A stretch of 64,000 bases of DNA from NCBI RefSeq assembly GCF_000235565.1, contig NC_017527.1, positions 1 through 64,000 on the forward strand, written 5' to 3'. Both the position numbers and the translations under genes were made by a program. The DNA comes from Methanothrix harundinacea 6Ac (lineage in GTDB: Archaea > Halobacteriota > Methanosarcinia > Methanotrichales > Methanotrichaceae). Within the stretch, counting starts at the first letter, position 1. Every line of letters begins with the position of its first letter. Positions 16,597-25,867 of the stretch are shown here, in pieces. The notes under the pieces are model-generated. The model was not told the origin of the DNA and did no database searches. It saw only the letters and a program-made list of their open reading frames with translations.

Positions 16597-17691
16597 TCAT
16601 CTGCCCGCCACCACCCTCTTGGAGATCTTCACCCCTACGAGGGCGATGATGATGGCGAGGATGGCGGAGGCCGCCAGGTACTGGGTGCTCTGCCCCGAGA
16701 TGAGGGGGAAGGCGACCCCGGCGCTGTTGACGAGGATGAAGGCGCTGGCGGACCAGAATATGAGGCCGGTGGCGAAGATGAAGAAGGGATAAGAGTGGTA
16801 GGTGTAGGACCGCTCGTCCCTGCCGCCCTCGAGGTAGAGGTCCAGGATCTTGCCGAGGTTGACGCAGATGGCGGCGGCGACGTACCACCAGACGCTGTAG
16901 TTGACGAAGACCATGACGAGGACTATGTACCCGTACCATATATCCCCGGTGTAGTAGTCCCAGAACCTGGCAGACCCCTGGATCGTGGCGATCAGGACCA
17001 GGACCGCCGCCAGGACGTAGGTGACGAAGGCGACCTTCCCGCGGTATAGGTTCCCCTTGAAGGTCTCCTTGGTGCTCTCGATGAAGTCGTCGAGCCCCAG
17101 ACCCCGGAAGAGGAGGTAGACCCCCACAGCGGCGAGGATGGCGACGACGGCGAAGTCCGACCTCCCCAGGAAGCTGAAGGTCGAGTAGATGAGGAGGGCA
17201 AGGCCTATCGGTATGAAGAAGGTGTGGCTGATCTTCGGGTCCCGGAAGACCTGCTTTAAGAGGTAGTAGGTGCTCTCCAGGTTGTGGCTCTGCTTGACGA
17301 GGACCCTCTTCACCCCCTCGACCTTAACCCGGGACTGGATGATCGGGAGGATCGCCTCGTCCTCCGCCCCGTCGGAGACGACCACCACCCCCTCCGGCCT
17401 GAACCTCTCCAGGAGGTAGTCGATCTGATGGGCTATCTTACCGTCGGAGACGAGGCCGACGTTGGGGTCCCCAGCCACCGAGGCGATCTCGACGGTCCGC
17501 CCCTGGGAGGCGAAGTCGTCGTAGACCTGGATCCCGCCGAGGATGGTGTTGACGTCCGAGTCCTCGGGGTCGGCGAGGCCGAGGGAGAGGGTCGCCTCGA
17601 CGTTGGCCGCCCTCCCGACGACGGGGCTCTCGATCCCCGCCTTCCGGCCCAGGTCGTCGTCTCTGTCGATGCAGAGCACCAGGATTTCCAT
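16597..17691 (-). CDS. DUF373 family integral membrane protein
   Basis: 364 residues. A soluble N-terminal domain (1-140) begins ILVLCIDRDDDLGRK and includes VVSDGAEDE. Six or more hydrophobic helices follow from about 148 to 355. This is the archaeal DUF373 family, conserved across euryarchaea, of unknown function. It is divergent from the 17805 gene; an upstream TTTAAGTA element (about 17719-17729) may be its TATA box. Confidence 0.85.
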   Translation of the reverse strand: MEILVLCIDRDDDLGRKAGIESPVVGRAANVEATLSLGLADPEDSDVNTILGGIQVYDDFASQGRTVEIASVAGDPNVGLVSDGKIAHQIDYLLERFRPEGVVVVSDGAEDEAILPIIQSRVKVEGVKRVLVKQSHNLESTYYLLKQVFRDPKISHTFFIPIGLALLIYSTFSFLGRSDFAVVAILAAVGVYLLFRGLGLDDFIESTKETFKGNLYRGKVAFVTYVLAAVLVLIATIQGSARFWDYYTGDIWYGYIVLVMVFVNYSVWWYVAAAICVNLGKILDLYLEGGRDERSYTYHSYPFFIFATGLIFWSASAFILVNSAGVAFPLISGQSTQYLAASAILAIIIALVGVKISKRVVAGR

Positions 17692-17804
17692 ACCGTCCTC
17701 AAATAGGGATAAGAACGTACTTAAAGATTCTCCGAGCTCGTCCTATGGCGGAGAAAGTTTCGATGCAAAAAGGCTAATAATCGGCGGAAAGAAACCCTGA
17801 GGCC

Positions 17805-18269
17805 ATGAAGATGGCCTTCTTGCTCCTGGCGGCGACCCTGGCCTGGGCCGGATCGGCACCGGCCTCCGGAGTCGCCTTTGAGGATATTCAGCACGCCGTC
17901 GAGATATACAACATGGGCGTAGAGAGCGCACCAGAGGTGGTAAAGACCCTTCTTGGAGACGAAAGGGTCCAGATCGAGATATCCGGCGAGGATGGGCCCT
18001 CCCTTCTGGCGGGCCTCGAGACGAGGAGGGCCGTGGTCGTCAACGTCACCGAGGGGGAGATCCCAGACCCCACGATCCTGGTGGAGGCGACGGAGGATGC
18101 GATCCAACGGGTCTTCCTCTCCCCCGACCCCGCCGGGGCCTTCCAGGAGGCGAGAGACCAAGGCGATATAAAAATCACCGGCACCACCTGGTCGGCGAAG
18201 GCGAAGGTGGCGGCGGCCCTGGCCAGCTCCTCAGCCCTCCGGTTCTTCGCGGGGCTCATCGGAGGATGA
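17805..18269 (+). CDS. Small exported protein, possibly SCP2-like
   Basis: 154 residues with a signal peptide (about 1-20, ASG). The rest has alternating strands and helices (VVVNVTEGEIPDPTILVEATEDA, then IKITGT) in an order reminiscent of SCP2 sterol-carrier domains, but no diagnostic residue supports a firm call. The TATA-like CTAATAATC near 17775-17783 lies 26 bases before the ATG. It faces thiC, with only 31 bases between the two stops. Function unknown. Confidence 0.65.
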   Translation: MKMAFLLLAATLAWAGSAPASGVAFEDIQHAVEIYNMGVESAPEVVKTLLGDERVQIEISGEDGPSLLAGLETRRAVVVNVTEGEIPDPTILVEATEDAIQRVFLSPDPAGAFQEARDQGDIKITGTTWSAKAKVAAALASSSALRFFAGLIGG

Positions 18270-18300
18270 AGATCAGATCCTGAGTTATACGTCTTGAGGT

Positions 18301-19584
18301 CTACCTCCTGAGGTCTATATTATCCGCCACGATCTTGTGGGCGCAGAAGTCGCCGCACATGGTGCAGACCTTCCCGTCAGCGGGCGCCCTCTCGGCCCGG
18401 ATCTTCTCCGCCATATCCGGGTCGAGGGCGAGGCGGAACTGCTCTCCCCAGAGCATGTCCCGGCGGGCCCGGCCCATGGCCAGGTCCTGGTCGCGGGAAC
18501 CGTTCTTGATCATGTCCCCGACGTGGGCAGCTATCCTCGCGGCCATCACCCCCTCCCTCACGTCCTCGACGTTGGGGAGGGCGAGGTGCTCCGCGGGGGT
18601 GACGTAGCAGATGAAGTCCGCCCCGGCGGCGCTGGAGAGGCTTGCGCCGATCGCCGCCACGATGTGGTCGCGGCCGGGGGCGACGTCGGTGACCAGGGGC
18701 CCCAGCATGTAGAAGGGCTTCTCCCCCGAGAGGCGCTTCATCACCTTGACATTAGCCTCGATCTCGTCGATGGGTATGTGCCCCGGCCCCTCGACGATCG
18801 TCTGGACCCCGAAGGCGTGAGCCTCGTCCGCCAGCTCGCTGTTTATGATCAGCTCCTGGATCTGGGCCCGGTCGGTGGCATCGTGGACGGCGCCGGCCCG
18901 AAAGCCGTTCCCCATGCTGAGGGTGACCTCGTGCTCCTTTAAGATCTCCAGGAGGTAGCCGAAGTCGCTGTATAGGGGGTTCTCCTGGTCGTTGTGGAGC
19001 ATCCAGGCGACCATGAAGGCCCCGCCCCGGCTGCAGAGGCCGCCAAACCTGCCCCCCTGCCTCTTGATCCTCTCGATGCAGATCCGGTTGATCCCGGTGT
19101 GGATCGCCATGAAGTTCGTCCCGAGGCGGGCCTGCTCCTCGGTGATCTGGAAGAGGTCGTCCTCGGTCATATCGACGCCGGACCCGTATTTTCTTATCGC
19201 CTCGATGAAGGCCTGGTAGAGGGGGACCGACCCTACGGATAGGCTGGTGTTCTCGACGACCCGCTTTCTGATCTCGAAGAAGTCGCCCCCCGTAGAGAGC
19301 TCCATCAGGGTGTCGGCCCCCGCCTCCTCGGCGGCCCTCGCCTTGGCCACCTCCATCTCGACGTCGACGATGTCGCTGCTGGTGCCGACGGTGGCGTTCA
19401 CCTTCGTTTTGAGGCCCTTTCCTATCCCGCAGAAGCGTACGTCCCGGTAGGGGCTGACGGGTATGACGATGGTGCCGCCGGCGATCCCTCGCCTTATGAA
19501 CTCGGGGGTCACGCCTTCGTCTTTTGCCACCATCTCCATCTCAGCGGTAATCCGGCCAGCTCTGGCGTCTTCTATAATTCCCAT
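18301..19584 (-). CDS. thiC: Phosphomethylpyrimidine synthase ThiC
   Basis: A radical-SAM enzyme that rearranges aminoimidazole ribotide to hydroxymethylpyrimidine phosphate in thiamine synthesis. 427 residues, the usual length for the archaeal form without the bacterial N-terminal extension. The 4Fe-4S-binding C-terminal motif CTMCGDFC (about 412-419) is intact, as are EGPGHIP (near 264) and GGTIVIP near the start. No TPP riboswitch was recognised upstream. The leader is short (TTTAAATAC about 40 bases before the ATG). Confidence 0.96.
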   Translation of the reverse strand: MGIIEDARAGRITAEMEMVAKDEGVTPEFIRRGIAGGTIVIPVSPYRDVRFCGIGKGLKTKVNATVGTSSDIVDVEMEVAKARAAEEAGADTLMELSTGGDFFEIRKRVVENTSLSVGSVPLYQAFIEAIRKYGSGVDMTEDDLFQITEEQARLGTNFMAIHTGINRICIERIKRQGGRFGGLCSRGGAFMVAWMLHNDQENPLYSDFGYLLEILKEHEVTLSMGNGFRAGAVHDATDRAQIQELIINSELADEAHAFGVQTIVEGPGHIPIDEIEANVKVMKRLSGEKPFYMLGPLVTDVAPGRDHIVAAIGASLSSAAGADFICYVTPAEHLALPNVEDVREGVMAARIAAHVGDMIKNGSRDQDLAMGRARRDMLWGEQFRLALDPDMAEKIRAERAPADGKVCTMCGDFCAHKIVADNIDLRR

Positions 19585-19654
19585 GAACCATCACACCGAA
19601 TTTGTCCCGAGAAGGTCGTATTTAAAGTTGGCCGGAAAATCGGAGAGACCAGCC

Positions 19655-21010
19655 TCATCCTCTCCGGACGATCCTTTTGATCAGGACGACCCCGACGACG
19701 TTCACCGCCACGATCAGGAGGGCTGCGACGTACCTCCTCGCCTCCGGATCGAAGATCGACGAGAGAAGCCCTCCGGCCCTCGGAGGTCGGCCGGAGGCGA
19801 GGTCGATCGAGCCGTCCCTCGTCAGGTGGACCTCCTCGGACCTCCCTCCCGACTCCACCGAGTAGGTCCCCCGGTCGAGGTTCCTAAAGATGTAGCGAGA
19901 ATCCCCGGTCGCCTTTGCCACCAGGACCCCGCCCCGCCGGACCTCCACCTCGGCCACCTCTCCGGCGTCGACGACCAGGTCAGATCGCTTTGAGATCGGG
20001 ATCACCCGCCCCTCGGAGAATGGGAGAATTGGGCTTTTGCCGAGCAGGTCGAGGAGGGTGGGGGCGAGGTCCACCTCCGACCAGTTCCCCGTCACCGCGA
20101 CCTCGTCGACCCCCGGCCCCACGAAGACCGCCGGGACCATCACCGACTCGGCCAGGGACGAGTACTTGGCGGAAGAGTGTCCGCCTTTGCCCTCATCAGA
20201 GGAGAAGGACATGCCGTGGTCGGCGGTAATCAGGAGGAGGACGCCTCCGGCCTCACAGCCCTCAACGAGCCTCCCCAGGGGTCCGTCGAGGCCGGAGATC
20301 GTCTCGACGTACCCCGCGGGGCCGAGGTTGTGGCCGGCGCTGTCGACGGCCCCGACGTTGACGATCAGAAGGAAGGGGCGCTTTCCCATCGCCGCCACCA
20401 GATCCGAAGCCGCGTCCAGAGCCCAGGCGTTGTAAGCCACGTAGCCGGGGACGCCCCGCTCCCGGTTGTACGAGGGAAAACGATCCCTCCAGCTCTGGAG
20501 GAGGGCGGCCAGGTCCGGAGGGAGGGCGGGGCCGGAGCCGACCAGGGGCTCGGCCCCCCAGAGGGCGTTGTCGTCGAAGAAGAGGACGCCGTCCTGCTCC
20601 AGGAGCATGCTGATCGAGTCGCCCCGCTGGAGGATGGCGAGGCGGAGGAGCCCCTCCTCGCAGGCCCCATCGAAGATCGTCGCCCCCGGAGTCCCCAGGA
20701 TGGTGGGGTCCATCCAGGAGCAGCCCGTCACCAGGACCGAGTGGCTCGGGCCGGTCTCCGGGACGGGGACCGTCACGTTCAGAATTCGAGCCCCCCTCCC
20801 CGTGAGGTTGAAGAGGCAGGCCCGCGGCAGGGGCGACCCGTCGATCCCCCGGGGCGAGAGCTCGGGGTAGACGTAAGCCGACCCCATCCCGTCTACTACC
20901 AGGACGACGGCGCCGCCGGGATCGGCGCCGCCCACCGCCCGGACCTCAGTGGTGGGGCGGGCGGGGCCTGCCAGGGCCAGGAGGAGAAGGAGGACGAAGA
21001 GGAGGCGCAT
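19655..21010 (-). CDS. Exported alkaline-phosphatase-superfamily hydrolase
   Basis: 451 residues with a signal peptide (1-19). The metal-binding core has VLVVDGMGS (near 37), ETGPSHSVLVTG (near 86), GAVDSAGHN (near 225) and TADHGMSF (near 262). This arrangement belongs to the alkaline phosphatase/phosphoglycerate mutase/sulfatase superfamily. A PEGA/beta-type tail (about 340-400) and a C-terminal transmembrane helix (about 430-447) ending RIVRRG anchor it outside the cell. Substrate unknown; phosphate-ester or glycan modification is plausible. It starts one base after the fae-hps stop, so the two are probably one transcript. Confidence 0.8.
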   Translation of the reverse strand: MRLLFVLLLLLALAGPARPTTEVRAVGGADPGGAVVLVVDGMGSAYVYPELSPRGIDGSPLPRACLFNLTGRGARILNVTVPVPETGPSHSVLVTGCSWMDPTILGTPGATIFDGACEEGLLRLAILQRGDSISMLLEQDGVLFFDDNALWGAEPLVGSGPALPPDLAALLQSWRDRFPSYNRERGVPGYVAYNAWALDAASDLVAAMGKRPFLLIVNVGAVDSAGHNLGPAGYVETISGLDGPLGRLVEGCEAGGVLLLITADHGMSFSSDEGKGGHSSAKYSSLAESVMVPAVFVGPGVDEVAVTGNWSEVDLAPTLLDLLGKSPILPFSEGRVIPISKRSDLVVDAGEVAEVEVRRGGVLVAKATGDSRYIFRNLDRGTYSVESGGRSEEVHLTRDGSIDLASGRPPRAGGLLSSIFDPEARRYVAALLIVAVNVVGVVLIKRIVRRG

Positions 21011-21011
21011 C

Positions 21012-22202
21012 TCAGAAGTCTGTCATCACCCTGTACTGGTCGATCTCCGTCTGTTTCAGCTCTGCGAGGAACTGCTCGGCGGCGTCCCTGACGTCCTTGG
21101 AGCCGGTGATCGCCCGGCCGGTGACGACGATGTCGGCGCCGGAGCTGAGGGCCGAGGCGACGGTATCGACCCGGATCCCGCCGGCTACGGCCACCAGGAC
21201 CTTCCGGTCGGAGGAGGCGGCCATCCTCTTGATCTCGGCTATCGCCTCCCAGTTGTGCCGCTCCGCCTCCTGATCGATAGCCCGGTGCATCTCGACCACG
21301 TCCGGCAGCACCGCCAGGGACCTGAGGACCTCCAGGGGGTCGGGGACGTTCAGCATGTCTATCACCGAGTAGATCCCGGTCTTCCTCGCCTCCCGGATCG
21401 CGAGCTCCAGGGTCTTCTGGGGGGCGAGCCCCGATATCACCACGGCGTCGGCGGTGGCGTCGGCGGCGAGCCTCACCTCAAGATTTCCTGTGTCGAGGGT
21501 CTTGAGATCGAGGACGACGAAGGAGCTGGGCCGGACGTTCCTGATCTCCTTCACCACCGAGGCGCCGAACTTCTTGACGAGGGGCGTCCCCACCTCTATC
21601 AGGAGATGGTCGCTATCCGGAAGCTGGGAGAGGACCCTCCGGACGACGGTGAGGTCCACCAGGTCCAGGGCCACCTGGAGGTAGGGCGGGTCCCAGAGCC
21701 GGATGACCCGGAATCCCATGATCGGGTGGGTGGACCTGTCCTTCTCGTAGAGGACGGTATCGATGTCAGGGAAGCCCTCCATCGCCCTTTTCACCGCGAG
21801 CTTCGTCGCCCCGTAGTTGTACCGATAAATGGCGTCGTAGTCCCGGGCCTGGGGGTGGATGAAGACGCTGGCGATCACCACCAGGTTCTCGACCTCGGCC
21901 TTCGGGATCACCCCCTCGGCGACGGAGTCGGCCACCGCCTTGGCGACGGCGTTCTGGGCCGGGCCGAATATGGCGGCGGCCTGCTCCATGTTCTTGACCG
22001 TCACCTTCGGGACGATCAGGGTTGCGGGCTTCGGAGGCAGGTTCGGCCTGATCACCGAAAGGAGCGGGGTGTGCCCCGCCGAGAGCTGGGCAAGGCCGCT
22101 CGCGAAGGCCGTCCCCACAGGACCGTCTTTGTCACCGATCAGCAGATCAACATGAGCGAGTTCGGGCTCGTCCCCTATCAGCGCCTCTCCTATCAAAAAC
22201 AA
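21012..22202 (-). CDS. fae-hps: Bifunctional formaldehyde-activating enzyme / 3-hexulose-6-phosphate synthase
   Basis: 396 residues. The N-terminal half (1-165) is Fae, which condenses formaldehyde with tetrahydromethanopterin; HVDLLIGD (near 17) contains the expected catalytic histidine. The C-terminal half (about 170-396) is HPS, an OMP-decarboxylase-type barrel with the DLKTLDTG motif. In methanogens the fusion mainly runs toward ribulose 5-phosphate, supplying pentoses without a classical pentose-phosphate pathway. The start is a TTG at 22202 directly preceded by GAGGTGA, a strong ribosome binding site. prs, which uses ribose 5-phosphate, lies at 62588. Confidence 0.96.
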   Translation of the reverse strand: MFLIGEALIGDEPELAHVDLLIGDKDGPVGTAFASGLAQLSAGHTPLLSVIRPNLPPKPATLIVPKVTVKNMEQAAAIFGPAQNAVAKAVADSVAEGVIPKAEVENLVVIASVFIHPQARDYDAIYRYNYGATKLAVKRAMEGFPDIDTVLYEKDRSTHPIMGFRVIRLWDPPYLQVALDLVDLTVVRRVLSQLPDSDHLLIEVGTPLVKKFGASVVKEIRNVRPSSFVVLDLKTLDTGNLEVRLAADATADAVVISGLAPQKTLELAIREARKTGIYSVIDMLNVPDPLEVLRSLAVLPDVVEMHRAIDQEAERHNWEAIAEIKRMAASSDRKVLVAVAGGIRVDTVASALSSGADIVVTGRAITGSKDVRDAAEQFLAELKQTEIDQYRVMTDF

Positions 22203-22301
22203 GCGTTCACCTCAAAGGCGAGAGACTTCGTGCCTGTATTAATCTCTTTGCACCCGCCGGAAGAAGCCGCCCGGCTCTGGAAGGCCGGCGGGCCACCCCC
22301 C

Positions 22302-23444
22302 TCAGATCACCTGCCAGTATATGAGGGGGGCGAGGAGGAGGAGGGTCAAACCCGTCACAAGCCTGATTGCGGCCCGGTGGTCCTTCCGGAAGCTGTCGAC
22401 CCTGGCGGGGCTCATCCCGAAGGCGATCACCCCCCCCAGGAGGAGGATGGGAAGGATAACCCCCAGGTTGTAGAGGAGGAGGTAGACCGCCCCCGAGGAG
22501 TACCCCTCCTCGGAGATCAGCCCCAGGATGGCGATGTAGACGGCGCCGACGCAAGGGGCCTTCACCAGGGAGAAGAGGGCCCCGAGGAGGAAGTACGAGC
22601 TGTACCTCCCCCGGGCGAGGGCCCCCTCGACGTACCTCTGCGACCAGCTCGCCTTGAAGAGGGATCGGCCGCCGGCCGATAGGCGCCTTGCGTCCTCGAT
22701 ATGGACGAGCCCCAGAGCGATGAGGAGGACCGTCAGGCCGGTCCGCAAATGGGCGGCTATCGCCCCGGCGTGGAGGGTCCGGAGGAGCCCCACCCCGAAG
22801 AGGTAGTACATCACGAAGATCCCAAAGGAGAAGAAAGCCACCATCATGACCAGATCCCGGCGGCGGCCGGAGCTGGAGATGATGGCGGTGGCAAGAAACG
22901 CCAGGATCCCCAAGAGGCAGGGGTTGAACCCGGCGAGGAGCCCCGCCACGAAGACCGTCGCCATGGAGAGAGAGGAGACGTCCACCTCCTCGGCGGAGCC
23001 GTCCCGGACCGGGGCCGTCGGCCCGGGAATCGACCCCGCGGAGGCCGGGATATCGGCGCCGGAAGCTCCGTCCAGCCCCTCCCACCCTGCCGGTGTCGCG
23101 GCGAGGGCGGCCCGGACCATCTCCTCCAGGAGCTTCTGGTCCCCGTCGTAATCCCTGTAGGCTATCGATAGGTTCCCGACGGCGATCGCCGGGACCCCGC
23201 CCCGGAGGCGGTGCTCCCTTACGGCCTTCCGCCCCTCCTCGGAGTAGACGTCGTAGACGGCGAGCTCGACCCCCGGATGGTCTGCGAGGATCATCTCCAA
23301 CGTCCTCTCGGCGGCGGCGCACTTGGTGCATCCCGGCGAGGATACCAGGACCACCTCTGTACCCGAGGCCAGGGGAAGAAGGAGGAGCAGGGCCAGGGTG
23401 AGGAGAGCGAGAGAGAGCCTCGAGGCCTTTGAACTGATCGACAT
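22302..23444 (-). CDS. Thioredoxin-like domain fused to CcdA/DsbD-type membrane domain
   Basis: About 380 residues from the ATG at 23444 (an open extension to 23474 has no support). A signal/anchor helix comes first. An exported thioredoxin-like domain follows with SSPGCTKC (CxxC near 40-43) and cis-Pro segment GVPAIAV. A linker leads to a six-helix CcdA/DsbD-type domain with the paired membrane cysteines in GFNPCLLG and KAPCVGA. Such proteins pass electrons from cytoplasmic thioredoxin across the membrane to reduce extracytoplasmic disulfides. The single-chain thioredoxin-CcdA fusion fits an organism with many cysteine-containing exported proteins. Confidence 0.87.
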   Translation of the reverse strand: MSISSKASRLSLALLTLALLLLLPLASGTEVVLVSSPGCTKCAAAERTLEMILADHPGVELAVYDVYSEEGRKAVREHRLRGGVPAIAVGNLSIAYRDYDGDQKLLEEMVRAALAATPAGWEGLDGASGADIPASAGSIPGPTAPVRDGSAEEVDVSSLSMATVFVAGLLAGFNPCLLGILAFLATAIISSSGRRRDLVMMVAFFSFGIFVMYYLFGVGLLRTLHAGAIAAHLRTGLTVLLIALGLVHIEDARRLSAGGRSLFKASWSQRYVEGALARGRYSSYFLLGALFSLVKAPCVGAVYIAILGLISEEGYSSGAVYLLLYNLGVILPILLLGGVIAFGMSPARVDSFRKDHRAAIRLVTGLTLLLLAPLIYWQVI

Positions 23445-23562
23445 CTCGGATCCGGAGAGGGGGTATGGCATCAAGGGAGGGAAGACGGGGAGGGCGTATA
23501 AAAAGTTAATTTGGGGCGGGCCGGAAAACCCCCAGGCCGCTCCAACATCCCCGGAGGAGGGT

Positions 23563-24156
23563 TTAATGGTCGCTGGTGACGACCGTCAGCACCGGGACGT
23601 TCCCGTCGGAGTCCTCCTTGGAGGCAAAGCCGATGGAGGCGTCGTCGGCCGCCACCAGGACCATGGAGAAGGGACAGTCGGGGCACTCATCGATGGCCTT
23701 CTTCACGATGCTGGTGGCATCGAACTCGTACCACCCGGAGCCGTCGATCTCCTCGACCCCGTCGACCTCATCGTCATACTCGGGCTTGCCGTCCCAGACG
23801 ACGGTATCTTCGAAGAAGCCCTCGTAGTAGAAGTGGAGCTCCACCTCCCCTGGGGCCTCCACCTCCTTGGCATAGATCTTCAGGGTCGCCGATGCGACCT
23901 CGTCGGAGGACTCGATCCCCAGGGCCTCTTTGATGCTGTTGGTGTCGAAGTAGAGCCAGGACTCTCTCACTGGCTCGCCCCCTTCGGAGGAGACCCAGAG
24001 GATCTCTTCGGTGCCGAAGTTGTCGTCCTCAGCATACTTGTCGATGTACGCGTCCCCCATCAGGACCTTCTCAGAGGACCAGCTCGCGGCTGCGGCCGCT
24101 CCCACCATCAGGAGGGCGCACCCCAGGGCAAGGCCCAGTTTTAGCGGATATCTCAT
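23563..24156 (-). CDS. Exported DNRLRE-type domain protein
   Basis: About 197 residues with signal peptide (about 1-24, AAA). The body matches the DNRLRE pattern: AYIDKYAEDDNFG, SWLYFDT, ATLKIYA, WYEFDATSIVKKAI, and a C-terminal VLTV strand. DNRLRE domains occur in secreted surface proteins including methanosarcinal disaggregatase; they bind or modify surface polysaccharide in described cases. A GTG at 24165 is in frame, but GAGGTG covers it and sits six bases before the ATG at 24156, so that ATG is chosen. Confidence 0.78.
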   Translation of the reverse strand: MRYPLKLGLALGCALLMVGAAAAASWSSEKVLMGDAYIDKYAEDDNFGTEEILWVSSEGGEPVRESWLYFDTNSIKEALGIESSDEVASATLKIYAKEVEAPGEVELHFYYEGFFEDTVVWDGKPEYDDEVDGVEEIDGSGWYEFDATSIVKKAIDECPDCPFSMVLVAADDASIGFASKEDSDGNVPVLTVVTSDH

Positions 24157-24338
24157 ACTGAACACCTCAATCCAAATATGATATGCGGCGATAAAAAGAC
24201 TTTGTGTTCACCTCTAACCTACGTGAGCCCTACAGAGGCCTCGCCTAGGCCGGATCAGAAGATCTCCGTCTCGAAGGCGGGAGGAGGGCCACGTTAGCTT
24301 TATTAACTGAAGATCCTCCTTAAGGCCGGTGGGTTAGA

Positions 24339-25832
24339 TTGAAGAGTTCTGCGCATCTCAGCCCCTTCCTGGGAGCGACGGCGATTTTGGCGTTTCTGCT
24401 GGTGACGGCCGCCTCGGCGGCGACGATACAGGCGGGCTCTGACCTCCAGGCGGCGATAAACCAGGCGGTTCCAGGCGACACCGTCCTGGCGGCCCCGGGG
24501 GTCTACGGAGGGGTGGAGATAACAAAGAGCATAAACCTCATCGGCGACGGAGCCAGGATCAGGGCGGACGACCGGCAGATCGGGATGAAGGTCGGAGCGG
24601 ACGACGTCACCATCTCAGGCTTCACCGTCGAGGGGGGGTTTTACGGGATCCACCTGGTAGGCTCGAGAAACTGCACCATCTCCAATAACACCATCACCGG
24701 CTGCGTCCAGTGGGGGATCGGCCTCATCTCCTCCGACGATAACAGGATCGAGAATAACGTCGCGAACTACAACGGCCTCGGCGGCGAGGGATGGTACGGG
24801 ATCTACCTCTCCGGCTCCCACCGCAACCTGATCCAAGATAACGTGGCGAGCTTCAACGGCGAGTACGGGATAGCCCTCTTCCCGAGCTGCTCCGAGAACG
24901 TCATCCGGGAGAATGTGGCGGAGAGAAACGACTACGGCATCTACATGTTCACCAACTGCGCCGACAACCTGATCCAGAAGAACCGGCTCGCCCAGAACTT
25001 CAACTCCGGGATCAAGATGATCAACGGCTGCTCAAAGAACCAGATCCTGGAGAACGATATCGTCGAGAACGGGGTCGTGGGCATATTCCTCCAGAGGGGG
25101 TCGGGATACAACCTGATCCGAGGTAACGAGATCGCGGATAACTCGAAATTCGGTATCCAGATCCAGGAGGGGCCCTCCGGAAACAACACCATCGTCGAGA
25201 ACAACATCTCGGCAAGCCAGCGCGGCATCTTCGTCAACACCGACGGAAACCACATATACAAGAACAGGATCTTCGACTGCGTCATCCCCGCCGAGGATAG
25301 GGGGGTCAACCAGTGGTACGCAGACTACCCCGAAGGCGGAAACTTCTGGGGAGACTATATCGGAACCGACGAGTTCGGTGGCCCCGGCCAGAACATCTCG
25401 GGGAGCGACGGATTTGCTGACCTCCCCCGGATCATCAACGAGAGGGCTCGTGACATCTATCCCGTCATGGGCGAGGCGGTCCTCCCCCTCCAGCTCGTCG
25501 ACGCCTCGATAAACCCCGCCCGGGCATCGATAGGGGCCGAGGTGACGGTGGAGGCGGTCCTCGACTCAAAGAACGGCGTCGCCCAGGTCTCAGCCCGGAC
25601 GAGGAGTCTCCTCAGATCCTCCGAACGGACCCCCTACATCAGGATGGACCGGGCCGGGGACGGAGCCTACGTCGGCACCCTCCAGACCGCCCTGATGGGG
25701 CCGGGGAGGTACGAGATAATCCTCTCGGCGAAGGACTCCAAGGGGTACGAGGTGGAGGAGACGATCGGGGAGCTGGAGCTGATCCCGAGGGCGGGATGGA
25801 GCTTCGACGAAGCCCTCTCTAAGGGGCTTTAA
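24339..25832 (+). CDS. Exported NosD-type beta-helix protein with C-terminal Ig-like domain
   Basis: 497 residues from a TTG preceded by GGTGGG; a TTTATTAACT element lies about 37 bases upstream. It has a signal peptide (1-26, ASA), and IQAGSDLQAAINQAVPGDTV opens a NosD right-handed beta-helix (about 30-360) with NxIxxNxxxxN coils such as NRLAQNFNSGIKM. A beta-sandwich-like domain (about 390-480) follows, resembling the C-terminal domain of the 27708 subtilisin (SINPARASIGAEVTVEA). It is the first of three consecutive secreted proteins on this strand. Confidence 0.85.
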   Translation: MKSSAHLSPFLGATAILAFLLVTAASAATIQAGSDLQAAINQAVPGDTVLAAPGVYGGVEITKSINLIGDGARIRADDRQIGMKVGADDVTISGFTVEGGFYGIHLVGSRNCTISNNTITGCVQWGIGLISSDDNRIENNVANYNGLGGEGWYGIYLSGSHRNLIQDNVASFNGEYGIALFPSCSENVIRENVAERNDYGIYMFTNCADNLIQKNRLAQNFNSGIKMINGCSKNQILENDIVENGVVGIFLQRGSGYNLIRGNEIADNSKFGIQIQEGPSGNNTIVENNISASQRGIFVNTDGNHIYKNRIFDCVIPAEDRGVNQWYADYPEGGNFWGDYIGTDEFGGPGQNISGSDGFADLPRIINERARDIYPVMGEAVLPLQLVDASINPARASIGAEVTVEAVLDSKNGVAQVSARTRSLLRSSERTPYIRMDRAGDGAYVGTLQTALMGPGRYEIILSAKDSKGYEVEETIGELELIPRAGWSFDEALSKGL

Positions 25833-25867
25833 GATCATCATGATTCAATTCTTTCAGGGGAAAAAAA

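Noticed and set aside
19585-19654. TPP riboswitch upstream of thiC
   Set aside because: The gap is too short and shows no recognisable TPP-binding core; only a TATA-like element and GGTG are seen.
20949-22682. A 577-codon open frame on the plus strand
   Set aside because: It lies opposite fae-hps and parts of two other well-supported genes, and its translation is low-complexity and lacks domains; high GC produces long antisense frames here.
22207-23331. A 374-codon minus-strand frame overlapping the thioredoxin-CcdA gene
   Set aside because: Arginine/glycine/proline-rich translation in a shifted frame of a gene with clear motifs; not coding.
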